DNA of 64,000 bases. Origin: Onchocerca volvulus. Taxonomy: Eukaryota; Nematoda; Chromadorea; Rhabditida; Onchocercidae. Shown here piece after piece: positions 38,753 through 51,121 of this stretch. The position numbers and the translations under genes were made by a program. Under the pieces are notes generated by a model that ran no database searches, was not told where the DNA came from, and worked only from the letters and a program-made list of their open reading frames with translations. The stretch's first letter is position 1. Each line of letters starts with the position of its first letter. The stretch lies in contig HG738138.1 in NCBI GenBank assembly GCA_000499405.2, positions 17,839,119 through 17,903,118 on the forward strand, written 5' to 3'.

Positions 38753-38899
38753 GTTTAAAAATATAAAAATATAATATGTTCACTCAAAATAATCTGAAGA
38801 GAATATTTGCTTTTGTTAACATGTGATCTCCTAAAATTGAATTACTTCAAATCAGTGAGTCGTCAGAAATTTATTATCTTAATTCTCTTAAAATAATAG

Positions 38900-39572
38900 G
38901 TAACGGCGAAAACAAATGATAATTTATTTTTAAGTATTTCATACTGATGAAAAGTTGCAAGAAATTTGAAAACAAAAGACAAGAACAAAAAGGCCTTTGT
39001 CATATATCGTGTTTTTTGGGAGAACAAGGCATGAAAAAAATTTATCGATGAATTTATTTTTTGTCAGTTGCAGACGAAATCAAATTGAAAATATGATTTT
39101 TTCAGATTATTCGTTGCATTTGAAACTTTTTTTTTTTCCTAACCTAACTGAGTTGAATCTGAATAAACTGTTGTAAATGCCCTTTAAAAGGTCTAAAAGT
39201 TGTTGTTTAACAGTGGTTTCAATGTTGTGAAGCTTTTTTGAAGCATAACACATCTTCTGATTATTGTAAGCTTGTTAACCTATCATAAAATACTTTTAAG
39301 TATTCGAAGAGATCCTCAGTGAAGTTATTATGTTTAATGAAATGATTACTGTTAATGATATCTAGCAAGATCTCATGCACTTTACAGCAGATGACTCTAA
39401 TCTGATTATGGCAAAGAATTTGCCGCCGTTTCACCAAAGGATGCCACCGATCGGCGAAAAAGTGCTGCAGCCAAAAAATTCTAATCCCTCAGTTTTATTC
39501 CCCACAGTTTCGTATCGGATATAAAATTAACAAAAATAATTGGCAGCAATAGAAATTAAACGAAATAAATTT
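38900..39572. repeat. Diverged (older) part of duplication, copy 2
   Basis: Counterpart of 26090-26821, shorter by about 60 bases because of indels. Identity becomes almost complete at 39573. Confidence 0.75.
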
Positions 39573-40992
39573 TGATCAAGATTAAAGATAGTTTGAAATC
39601 TAATTGAAAGATGATACTTATTATTTGCTAAAAGACAATACTATCACTGGGAAGATTATATATTGCCTAAAAATAATTTGTCACCGAACATAGATTTATG
39701 ACTTCATTTTACGACAGTGGCATTTTATGGTCTTCAAATATATAGTGTATGGGATATTTACCCGTAAATTTTAAAATTCAGAGATTTCAACTTAGTGAAG
39801 AATTTCCTGGTGCTAATATACACTCACCATCACTGTACATGACTGCTTGCGAGCGATCAATATTATTTGTTAAATTTTAATTTTTTGTCGTTTAAAATAA
39901 AATTATTGCATAATTCGAAGCATTCAATCTTTGCTAAAGCAGTTAGATAACTGATATTCAGTTCATCCAAATGCAAATTATTTTGTTGTGGGCGAAATTA
40001 TTAACAATATTAGCTTTCTTCAGCATTGCAAATGAAACGAATTTTCTATTGCGCTGCTGATAAATGAAAATAGGTCAAAGGTCGTGTGGGCAGAAAGGAG
40101 ACAAAAGAGAGATCTAAACAGAAAATATTTTGATTAGAAGGACGATTTAATGAATTTCCAACAAGTCTGTCATTTCGTGGAAGGAAGCAATTCCAGTCGA
40201 AATTACAATCTGCAACTATTTCCAAGCAATGCTTAGCAGCGCGTGAAATTAGCTGTTTGTGAAGATGCCAATTTAGACGTCCGACCGTAACCAATTATGT
40301 ATTTGTCATCATCAACTCATTTGCATTTGAAAAGTTGAAATCAGTGTGTGGTTGGCATGAATGTTTGAGATAAAGCTTTTGAGAGTGAGCAAAACATTCT
40401 GTACAATTCATTTTCATCCTGCTATTCTTCGTCATTTGTGCTGGCTGCTGGAACTTGGCCTCGATTAATTAGCAAATTGGTAATATTTTTCATGTTCACG
40501 CTATGAAAATTCCGGAAAGTCGATCTCGATCAATATGCGGCGCAAAAACAAATTTTTTATAGATGGAAAAGTGGAAAGATAATTAAAAAATCATTTTTAA
40601 CACAAATTTCTTTTATAATTATGATATCACAAACGGTCGAAATGGAAATTTACAGTGAACACAACAAGTTAGATAACGGATTAATAAAAAGGAAGTGAGG
40701 AAAAATGCTTCAAAGAAAGGTCTTTGAAGGATTCGCTCAAAAATGATTGCCAGAAGAACGTTGCTAAAAAGGAAGGAACGATTGAATTCCATTTCTGAAT
40801 GACAAAAAAACTCATTTCTGATAGATAGACAGGTAAAAACGTATGTATGTAAGTGTGAAGAGGTACATGTCATAAGCATCACAGTGTCACATCAATTCAA
40901 GATATAAATCGAATAATTACCTCTCTCCTTCCTTTCCTCTTTTCGATCCCTGTAATTGTTCCATAATAAAGCAAAGCATACCGATTATAATT
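39573..40992. repeat. 1.42-kb near-identical direct repeat, copy 2
   Basis: Matches 26822-28241 at constant spacing with one difference seen (G at 39649). After 40992 the two copies are unrelated (TTGTTATAAT here against CTACTATATA in copy 1). With copy 1 it brackets the tyrosyl-tRNA synthetase gene in direct orientation. Confidence 0.93.
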
Positions 40993-43900
40993 TTGTTATA
41001 ATTTCCTATTTTTTATACTAAAATTCGACCTCAATTCGTATACGAATAAATTATTGTATCAATGACTGATTTCTTTTCAGTAGAAAAATAGGTCCTTGTG
41101 ATATCTGTTTTGTGTCATATTTATTATTGTTATTGTGAAATCTGAAATATTTTTGAGAAATTGTTAAATGAATGACCAAGTAAAAAATTTCTTTTTTTCA
41201 ATGCTTAGAACTTTAACTTTAACTTATTGTCTATATCTATGAAGTATTTTTGAAGTCTCGAACACGACTCATAAGCCAGAAAAAGCAAAAAATGAAGCTT
41301 TTTGCAGCAATCATAAATGGTCCAACTAATCAGTAATGCTTTTTTTTACATCCAATATTCAAGTACAAATCCAGTTGCAAATCTCTGCATGGTAAGAAAA
41401 TGACTGATGAAAGGAAATGAGTGACTATTATTCAAAATGATTGGTTTAAATGCTGCAATGCGAAGTCCGTCATCATCCTAGTCCCATTTTTTACCATTTG
41501 ATGATCGATGAAACCAAGAATTACCATCTACTTATCTTCCTTATAAAGGGCATGATTCAATTATTTGCTTGTGATCTGATAAGCATTTACGACCGCTTCA
41601 AGCTTGCCCGCATTTTCTGTCTCATGCATGCATGCGAGACAGGAAATGATTCAGTGAGGCATCTATTTTTGTTCCCTTCTTAATCTTATGAAAAACTTTT
41701 TGATTCGATCTGATTTGAAATCAGTGCTTTCATATAAGTAAAATGTTAGCAGTTAGTAGCATTCAACAAAAAGATAATTCCAATAGAAAATGAAAATATT
41801 TTCACTGGAATTAATGCAATTTCTTATATGATATTCAATTTTTGGGCAGAAATTGAAAGTTGATAATGAAATTGAAATCAGTTACCTCTCGTGTCTTTGA
41901 GTAGCATTGATAATTTAGTTGTCAACAAATATGATTTCATTTGTACTTCTTACTGATTTCTGCGATCACATATTTCAGCTAAATATATCCGAAAGTTATT
42001 AAATAATTGAAACTTTCGTATTCTTTGATTGCTTTCAGTCGAGTATGTTTATTTAACAATGTGATTTTACGGCCAATAATTTGTTTGCTTACATAATTTA
42101 TTTCACTTGACGAATGGCACCACATTTCTCAGATAAAATCACTGTTATGTCCGAGCAGGCACACAAATAGTGTCACCTTTGTGTATTAAAGTGCAAAGTG
42201 ACATCTAAAAGACATTTCTTATCAAATATTCCATCAGCATTATCAGATCAAGGTGATAAGAGTGATTTTCATGAAAAAAATTTGAATTGCATACTTACTA
42301 GATAAGATAATTAAAAAACAACTGATGGATTATTCAATTACAGTCTTATTTATATGCTAACTATTCATTGTAACTATAAACAAATCGTTGTTAGCAATTA
42401 CATAAAGAACGAAGTTAATAAAATTATAAATTATAGAATAGACAGGAAAAATGATAATTCAAGAATGCTACTATTATTTTTATGTATTTTGTGAAATGCA
42501 ATATTGTTTTGCTTGTTTTTTTCTTTTTTTTTTTTTGATTGATTTTTTTATTTTTGATTGGTTTGTGTTAATATAAGAAACAACAATTTTGATTGCTTTT
42601 TTTGCAGGAAACGCAAGCATTGCATGCTCATGTTTACAAAATATTCGATTACTAATGAGAAATGCAGTTTTACGCAGTAATGTTAATGTGTTGTCTTTTC
42701 TACTTCTTATTTCTTTTTTCTTCACTGCAATTTATTTCCTTTTCTTGATGATTATAGCCACACACAAATTTCTTTTCATTAATAAATTTATTTTAAATCT
42801 CTCCTGCATAATTCTTTCCATTCATCTTATGTTGACAGACATCCGCCATAAAAGATAGAATTTTTGAATTCAAACAAACGATTGTGATATTTTAATTAAA
42901 AAATATGAATTTAAAATAAATATCATGCTTCGTCCTTGGAACTTTGATTTATTATTTTATTCTTAATAAATTTTGGTAATTTTTTTAAAACTTTTGAATT
43001 ATTGACAGAGAACACAATCGAACCTTACCATTTTAAAATAGAATGGAAACCAATATTGTGATGAAATCCAAAAGAATTTCACGTGCATGAAAAAGTGAAT
43101 ATAAAAATACAGTCATGAAGTACATTGGAAAATTCAATCGAATTTTTCCTCATTTTTGCATGTTTTAATTGCAATTGTAAATTATACCCTCAATTTTTCG
43201 AAAAATCTATAACTTTTGCTTCAATATTTATTATTTGCTTAGGAAATCTTTTTCAGTTTTAAATTCGGAATTGGAAGGAACTTGAAAAGTAGGTACAAAA
43301 CTATTTTTTTTATAAACAAATAAATCATTTGATTAAGACTGCAATGGCAAGTGTTACATGAAATAGCAACACGCATTATTGCAAGCTCTGCTGTTATTTT
43401 CTATTTTTTTTTTTTTTTTTGCATCAAAAAGTTACTTGGAATTTGAAATTTTTTTTGTTAAAGCATGAAAATTGATGGAAATTGAATCGAACAAGAAAAG
43501 ATTCGAAAGTTCAGGTCATTTTTGAAATTGGAGAAGGATAAAAGAGGTTAACAAGTTTTGCATGCCTACTTCTCCTTTACATGAGGATTTTTGATGCTTC
43601 GTATCTCCTTAAGCCAAGAAACTTTGAAGAATGAAATACTGGTAAAGAATATATTTAAAGGCACTGTCAAAAATTGCCATCATATTTTTTCCAGTTTGCT
43701 GTTGTTTAAGTAATTTAGTAAATAAAGAAATCTTACAGTTGAAAATTCTGTAAATTTTATTTTTCTTTATAAGATAAAGGGAATTAATCTTGCATAATCT
43801 CTCTTGAATGATTTCGTTCAATTGTAATCAGCAGTATATAAGCATTGTTAGTGTTTAATCAATGTGCTATCAACAACACTGTCAGTTTCCTATGATCCTC

Positions 43901-45010
43901 AGTCTAATCAGCTGTTTTGAACGCCACTTCAAAAAATCGATGTATCTTGAGGTGTTAAGCTTTACTTCACATTTCAACACACTTCGATATGCTTTTTACA
44001 AGAAAATTTTCATCGAACTCATACTGATAAGCCGGGCATTTTGCAATGGTAAGTCTATCAATTTGACATTCATTTTCAATATTGTTTACCAATTTTGTCC
44101 GATTTCTCATTAATCCGCAATTTTTACTAAGTAAGGAAATTTATTTTAGGCAATATTTTGAATGAAATATATTAGCATAAATTGAAACAATATGTTAATG
44201 AAAAATAAAATAATCATGATTCCATTTTTTCTCTCCTTCTAATCAAAATGAATAATTCTTGTCATAATTTTGGTTGACATAACAAAAGTCATGGTTCGGT
44301 ATTGCTCATTTCTTAATCTTTCATCATTCTCAAAATAATGATTATTTTGAGATTAGGTTAGAAACAAGGAGTTAACATGAGATGTCAATATTCATAAACT
44401 GTTTGAATTAAACGATGAAACACTTATTTTTATTGGCATAAAAAAATGAATGGATTAGATGATCGTTTCTTTCTAAATTTTAATACTTATCATTTGATAG
44501 TTTCTTCCCTTCCCTCGTTTTCTTTTTTAAAACTTCTCGATGGCTTTAGAAGGGATTCAGGTGAAAACTGTGAATAAAAAAGTTATGAAATAATCCTCAA
44601 CAATTTCAAAATACAGAATGGGAGTCTGAAATGGAAAATAAATTAGTATGGAATTTTAGACTTGGAAGATCGCAAGATCAACAGAACAATAGCTTCGCTT
44701 TCGTTGAGCATAGCTTAAATTCTCTTTTCATCAGCTCATGAATTTATGAATGAATTTTAGAAATGTAAATTTCATAGTTTTAAAATGTATGAAATTTTGA
44801 ATTTTAAAGTATATTGAAATTTAAGAATTAAGATAATAGCACATATTATATTGAAGCATACAGTTCCTTGCTTTTTTCAATTTAAAAAGATGTAAAGAAA
44901 AGTTCGATATGGCAGTAGTAGACTAATATGCAGATGATAAGGAGAATAAGAGAGCAGAATGAAAAACAAGTTTCAACAACAAATTTATCACTTCATTACC
45001 TGATTATCTC
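40993..45010. other. Interval without firm genes
   Basis: Mostly AT-rich short frames. A strong donor (AATG|GTAAGT) at 44047/44048 ends an open frame (TDKPGILQ before the donor) that would join in phase to the exon at 45021. Its 5' boundary is not clear, so it is mentioned here only. A (TGCA)-type run lies near 41625. Confidence 0.5.
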
Positions 45011-45020
45011 TCTTCTACAG

Positions 45021-45400
45021 ACCAGTAAGATTATTGCAGGCTTTACCTCCAAAGCTTTACCTCCGCATGTCGTTACGCTTTAATGTGCGCCTTTCAAATG
45101 CAAGAGGATTGATTACGAGAAAAGTGAAACCCACGTAAGTTACTACCTCTTCTTTTTCTAATTCATTCGTTCCTTTCGCTTATATATCTTTATTTATATA
45201 TTATTTATTTATTTGTTTGCTTTGTATTAACGGCTGATTCAAACAGAATGTTATTTGCTTTTATTCTTTCACTGCTTCATTTCCCTGCACTATCTTCTTC
45301 TGTTGATATGACTCTCCTTATCACTATCATCATTAACTGCTGTTGTCAGTGTTATATTAATTGGCAACGTCTTTGTCATCATTATATCAATAAATTAATG
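45021..45400 (+). CDS. Two putative exons of unknown protein, possibly 5' part of the HtrL-domain gene
   Basis: Exon 45021-45134 follows a TCTTCTACAG acceptor and ends at a consensus donor (CCAC|GTAAGT). It reads RPVRLLQALPPKLYLR, then MSLRFNVRLSNARGLITRKV. Exon 45247-45400 follows TTCAAACAG, ends at ATG|GTAAGT, and joins in phase to give a hydrophobic stretch (MLFAFILSLLHFPAL) and a Cys-rich segment (INCCCQCYINW). Its phase 0 end also fits the acceptor at 47427, whose downstream frame is open into the HtrL-domain protein. Consensus donors and matching phases support real exons. The peptide itself is not recognised, and the group could equally be a separate small gene. Confidence 0.35.
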
Positions 45401-45971
45401 GTAAGTGCTGTGTTCGAATTATTTGAAAATTTAAGAGCAAAATTATAATTTGAACGATATCTGAAAACCTTTTCCACAACATCAAATATGCGATTCTTCA
45501 ATATGAAGCTTAACTGACCAAATTCTGAACATTCGATAAGACAACAACTGGAACTGATGGAAACAATTATATATTATTGCAGAAGCATAATTATATTAAA
45601 AACAATTTCGTTTCAATCATTTAAGTCATTCCTTTCGTTTGATTTCCAAATAATTATAATCAAAATGATGTATATGAAGGTAATAACTTTGTTTTTAGAC
45701 ATACCTACGTAAGAACTGACGTTGCTTTATAGTATGCAATAAGAAAAAACATGTTTTAAAAAGTTTTTCTAACTAATAAACTAGCTAATAAATGAAATGG
45801 AAGGATTCAAACTTTGCATAATAATAAAATATATAAGAGTTGTATTCATAATTTTTTAGCTGAAGTCCCTAAAAGCAACTTTTTCGAATTTTACCTATTC
45901 TGCATTTTAGACTGAAAAATTTTTAAATAGAATTTTTTTTTGACAAAAAATTCAGACTATATTATTAGTCC

Positions 45972-46615
45972 AGTTTCGTAAATTTGCAAAATCCGAGATG
46001 TTTCATTACATAAAATTGTCAGGCAACGATGAAAAGTAAATAAATCTGTCAAAGCAGGATGAGAGCAACCTCAGGTATAGACAATTGTTAGCATAACGAT
46101 ACATTTGCAGGGATATAGTAAAAAACGTTAGCTGACTAATGCAAATTATAAATTCCATCAAAGTGACTGCTAAATTTTGGAGAGATTGCGCTTACATGTC
46201 GATCAGTTTGAAGTTTTAAAGATATTTTTCATTCCGATTTTTTCTTAATCAGTTCCATCTCTTTAACTTATGCTCTTTGCTCCTTTTGTTTCTATTCCTT
46301 ATGCTTTGAATTAATTGATTAATCAATTGGATGTCAATTCAGTTCAGTCAGATTTCCTCCTTGAAATCAATCGCTGTAAGGTATTTCGTTGTTGATAATC
46401 CAAAATATTCCCACATGTCACAGATATACATATTCGGCATAAATAGCACATGAAATTTACGTTAAAATTTCAATCGAACATTTGCTCTCCCTTCTGTCTT
46501 CTTTCGTCACATTTTTTCTTTTTTTTTTTGAATAAATTTAATGAAATGGATGCGTTTGTTTACTTTTTTGATTCCTTTCTAACAATGTTCTATTCAGCGC
46601 TCATTTATGTCATTC
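45972..46615. repeat. Diverged dispersed repeat, copy A
   Basis: Same-orientation homologue of 38180-38752 with many substitutions and indels. No coding potential seen in either copy beyond AT-rich frames. Confidence 0.7.
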
Positions 46616-47416
46616 AAAAAATGTTTGCATCTTTTATTGAAAAACATCGTTTCTTTATTTACAGAAAAAAACTGGATGATAAAAGATTCTTTGACTTAAA
46701 AAACTGACGAAATAGTTAAATTTCAATAAATTTCGATCAAAGATTGTTTTGATATAAAGAATGATTCATAGTTCTTGAGCAGATCGATGGAAGGATGAAG
46801 CATATGTGTCTGAGATCATGGAATCCTTTCTCTCGAAGATCCAACTGCTGAAAGGTAATTTAAATGACTGATTATCAGAGATTATGGAATAGTTGAACAG
46901 ATTCATTCTTCAATGGCTACTTTAAGTAGTTACTGTATCAAATAACATCTCATGGATATTCTGAATCGTTTTCATAATCTTAGAAGGAGCAATACTTTTT
47001 ATTCGTGATTCAGAACTGCTTCTAATCTTTAATTATGAAATTAAACACAGTTATTTTAAATTAACAAATGAGCAAAATAATTCTTCTAAGAAAACTTGTA
47101 TCAGAACTTACAATATTTTTCAAAATTTTGAAGAGTTAAAATTTTATTTCATGACTAAAAGAACAAATTTTTATCACAGAGCTACGGCTTTAAAATAATT
47201 CAGATCATTTACTAAATTTGTATCGAATGGTATTTTTCATAACTGAATGCTGAAGTTTTCGTCAATGCTATTAGCAGAAATAAAGAATTGCAATATTTTT
47301 GTTTACTCAAACTTCTCATTGACTAATCATTCTTATCGAATTACAAACAATTTCATATTAGGAATTTTCCAATTCTATGCGATAGTACTAGAAATTATTA
47401 AATCAATGTTCCATTT

Positions 47417-47427
47417 TTCTGTACCAG
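47417..47427 (+). promoter_or_regulatory. Splice acceptor (cis or trans) upstream of the HtrL-domain start
   Basis: TTTTTCTGTACCAG ends at 47427. The sequence after it is open in the HtrL-domain frame from 47428 and reaches the first ATG at 47500. It may be a spliced-leader site with a 72-base leader, or a normal acceptor for the exon ending at 45400, which has the right phase. Confidence 0.5.
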
Positions 47428-47499
47428 GTATTTTGCGCTGGAGTGATTTTCTGTATTACTCGGGAAGAATTCATTTGTGTATTATCAGATGAGGAATGT

Positions 47500-49102
47500 A
47501 TGAGGCAAACAGATGAAGCGATGAAGCGTTCTGGAAGATGGCTTCTCGGGATCGTCTTTCTCGCCGTTGCTCTTGCACTTGTATTCTTCTTATTATTCAA
47601 TATTCATAGACAAGCGTCAATTCAACGATCTGATTTACTCGTTGATTATTTCTATGATCAATATACAGACCAAGAGGATGGTGAAAGCGATGCATTTGAT
47701 ACTCAACAGATTACCGATGCCTTCCAAGAATCAAGCACTTATGTAGAACAATTAGAGAATTCGCAAATTAAACTCACAAGTCAATCTGAAGAAGTTAATG
47801 AGAATTCGGCAAAATTATCACACTATAGCGACGGCACACAAAAATCAATTGAAGGTATTTTTATATGCTCAGTTTCCATTTAACTCTCCAAAATTTAAGA
47901 AATTTCCAAAAATTCTTATAATCCCAAAAATTGGGTTGTATCTATCTAATGTCGAATTTTTTGCATGATCGTTGAATTTATTTTCAGACGAAATGATAGA
48001 AGCAGAGCAACAAGCAAAGACAAAATTAGACGACGAAATATTTTCGAAATTTTTACATCCATTGATAATCTCAAAAATATCGAAAACTCTTCGTCCGGAA
48101 GAAAAATTTGTGAATTTGCCTACTTTTCCTACTCCTATTACTTCTATTGCTACTTCTACTACTAGAAATACTTCTAATGCCACTACTGTTACTACAACTC
48201 GTAAATATAAGAAATACAAATTCAATGCATATATTAAAACTTCTTCAGGCACACACATAGAACTTCCAAAACATCTTCCTGAGAATTTGAACCTCGCGAA
48301 TTTCCCAAGTGCTACAAAAATTGATGCACTTTTAACTTCTAAACTGATAGCAACCGATAGAATATTATCCTATGGCAGAAGTACCCAATCAAAAATGCCG
48401 ATTATTCGAGAATTCTCGACGTTCAATAATTTAACAACATCAGATCCATTACTCATTAGAAATAATGTAGAAAGTGACACCAACCGAATTGCAATGGAAG
48501 CGACAAAATTTATCAAAAATTTGCAAAATTTACGAGTAATGACAATTTCTACGTCAAATCTAACTGCAGTTTCACCACACCTACAACAAGAAAATATAGT
48601 GACAATCGACAAAGAAACTGAAACGGAAGTTAAAGATAAAGAAATTGAGGAGAAGGAAGACAATTATGAGTGTGAAGATTTTCTATATATAAATTCAGCT
48701 GCTACTACATCAATTTCAACTACTACAACCCTTATTGCTACCACCACAACTACTATTTCCACCAGTATCACAATTCCTAAAGTAAGACTTCTGGATTCTT
48801 CATTTTGAAGTATTTTTTAAAACCATGTCTCGTATAATTCAACAGATTATAAATGAAAATCATACAGCATTTAGTCATTTCCAATTTACTTCTGTAATCA
48901 TCACAAAGAATATTAAATTTGCCTTTGGTTTTTACCTAAATTTTAAACTTTGGCGATTGTGCTAGTTTCATGGAAAATCTTTCAAAAAGAAGAAATTGCG
49001 CAGTTTTGCATAATATATCAATACTAGCAGATCCCGCTTATTTAAAACAAATAAAATTGTGAATTCCAGTTCACTTCGGGGGCACATTCCCATCGCCATT
49101 TG

Positions 49103-49144
<42 letters not shown>

Positions 49145-50895
49145 TATCATCATCAATATGATCATTATGACCGCGATTCGCCAATAATTATCACAGCCTT
49201 ATTCGATATAGGTCGTGGAAAATGGCCCAGGTACACGAGGACTTATGAACAGTATATGAATTATCTCAAGCATTTACTGAAATTAAAAAACTGCCTGGTC
49301 ATTTACACCGACTCAAGGGGAGCCGAACTCGTGCGACAGACAAGGGATGCTCGTAATACCCAGGTTGTATTGCTATTTACCTAATTTGATCTGATTTTTT
49401 GAATATCCAAGTTATACTAAATTAATACTGATATAAAAATTCATGAATTCTTAATTTAATTAGAAATAATTGGCTTCCTTATTGATACTTTTTGTAGCTT
49501 CAAAATGAAAAACATGATATCATAATAATGAGCACTTCGGTGACAATAAAAATTTCAGATATTTGAAATGTCGATGCATGATCTTCCTCTATATAGGTAT
49601 CGAGAAGAAATGGAAGATATCATTCGGCGCGAACAAAAAGGTAGTGAAACTTTGAGTTAACAATTAATAAACTTGATAATTACTTCAAACTAATAAAGAA
49701 GTTGTTTTGGAACTTTTCCAGGTCTCTGCAATTACTCAAGGATAATATATGAGTCTTTCTTCTTTTAGTATAATGAACATTTTCAAAAATATAAAAACAC
49801 CTTCGAAACAATGTCTTTCTTCTTCTTTTTTTTTTTTTGCAGCACTGAAATATAATTTTAGATTGGCGATTTAGTCCAAAAACCCGCTATCATCCGGAAG
49901 CAAACAGCGCCGATTACAATATAATTGTTAATTCTAAGCCCTATTTTTTGTATAATGCAACGCAAAGCGCTCGATTTCGAGCCTCCGATCGAATGTTTGT
50001 TTGGATTGACGCCGGATATGGTCGGTAATTAAATTAGTTCCCATCTAGACAAACATTTTAGATTGCATAAAACTATATCAAGCATTGTTTAGGTCACGGG
50101 CGGAAGGGAATCATTCCAGATCATTGTCATTGGCGACCACAATTACGACGTGATCGCATTACAATTATTCAACTGACGCCAATACATGATAAATTGTCCA
50201 GGTTTGCAAGACTTTTTCAATTTTAATAAACTAATTAATATTTTAGATCTTATTCTGTTTTAAGTTCTAATTAATTAATTAATCTTTTTTTGATTAGTTA
50301 ATTTACAGATATTCGATAAATGATCTATATCGTGTTGATTGGGTTGTATTAAGTGGTGGCTTCATTGCCGGTGACAGCTATACCATTAATCGATTTTATC
50401 GATTTTATCAAAAATCATTTATGGAATTATTAGATTCTGGAAGAATTGATGATGACCAGGTGAATGTGTTATTACTCGTTATAAAGTACTCAAAATTACT
50501 GCTTTTGTTATTTCGAATTCAAGAAACGATTTAAATGAAGAACAAAATACATCTACTGTTTGAGTCTTAAATGAACGAATTCTATGTCATTTCCTGTTTC
50601 AAAACTATTTCAAATCCATATCAGTTGGCCCAAAATCGATTAATAGTTTCAAAATTCAACGAAACAATAATTTCAATGGGATATACAATTTAGCCCAACA
50701 TATGATGAAGTCAGCAAATATGCAATTTGAAATCAAATAAATCTTTTGCATCTTTAATTTTAAACTGAAACTGAGTTTCTTCAGACAATATTGACGCTGA
50801 TGCTTAAACATTATGCGAATTTGTTCAATCCTATGTCTAGTAACGGTGACTGGTATGCTGTATTTCGATTGTTTCCGTGCAATGATCGACAGTAA
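47500..50895 (+). CDS. Type II membrane protein with C-terminal HtrL/YibB domain (8 exons, 684 aa)
   Basis: Exons 47500-47854, 47988-48781, 49070-49363, 49559-49640, 49862-50020, 50093-50201, 50309-50459 and 50785-50895 join in phase to 684 residues. A short basic N-terminus precedes one membrane span (about 14-35, WLLGIVFLAVALALVFFLLF), so the rest should be luminal or extracellular. Residues 36-383 form a Ser/Thr/Asn-rich stem with several N-glycosylation sequons and (Thr)n stretches near its end. Fourteen histidines follow in exon 3. The C-terminal 260 residues carry HtrL/YibB-type motifs in order: ALFDIGRGKW, LVIYTDSRGAELV, FVWIDAGYGHG, LYRVDWVVLSGGFIAGD, DDDQT, GDWYAVFRLFP. The family is expanded in nematodes and named after a bacterial LPS-locus protein. 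Glycosyltransferase activity in the secretory pathway is plausible but unproven. Exon 5 needs a non-consensus donor (ATATG|GTCGGT) to keep GYGHG in frame. ATG 47500 is the first after the acceptor. Confidence 0.85.
49103..49144 (+). repeat. (CAT)14 microsatellite coding for polyhistidine
   Basis: Fourteen uninterrupted CAT codons within exon 3 of the HtrL-domain gene, flanked by further CAT and TAT codons. It lies between the stem and the conserved domain. A trinucleotide tract this pure is expected to vary in length between individuals. Confidence 0.95.
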
Positions 50896-51115
50896 CCTTG
50901 TTATTGCTAAACTTACGATATACTGTATAGCTAGCAGTAGTACAGTACATAGGGAACTGTCGGACACCACTTCATCTTTTTATGAACTTATTTGTCTCGA
51001 AATCAAAAATGAAAGTATGCAGGAAATGGTACATTCGGCAGATCATTTGAATGTTCCATTTTTTGTATATCATGAATTGTCTGATAAAGTCAGATCTATC
51101 CGGAAGGCAAGTTGA

Positions 51116-51121
51116 AATAAA
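51116..51121 (+). terminator. Likely polyadenylation signal of the HtrL-domain gene
   Basis: First AATAAA downstream of the stop at 50895, about 220 bases later and before the convergent globin gene. Confidence 0.4.

Noticed and set aside
42602..42690. Possible exon after TTTTTTTGCAG
   Set aside because: A good acceptor is present but the in-frame reading ends quickly, no in-phase partner was found and the peptide is not recognisable.
47443..47499. Upstream extension of the HtrL-domain frame starting at GTG 47443
   Set aside because: GTG is not a normal nuclear start codon in animals. The first ATG is at 47500, or the region is internal to a longer spliced protein.
48968..49165. Poly-methionine open frame on the minus strand and polyhistidine frame on the plus strand
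   Set aside because: The minus-strand frame is just the complement of the CAT tract. The plus-strand one is part of exon 3 of the HtrL-domain gene.
47500..50895. Recent transfer of the HtrL/YibB gene from bacteria
   Set aside because: The gene has eight exons, host-like composition and a eukaryotic signal anchor and stem, and the family is already widespread in nematodes. There is no sign of a recent bacterial insert.
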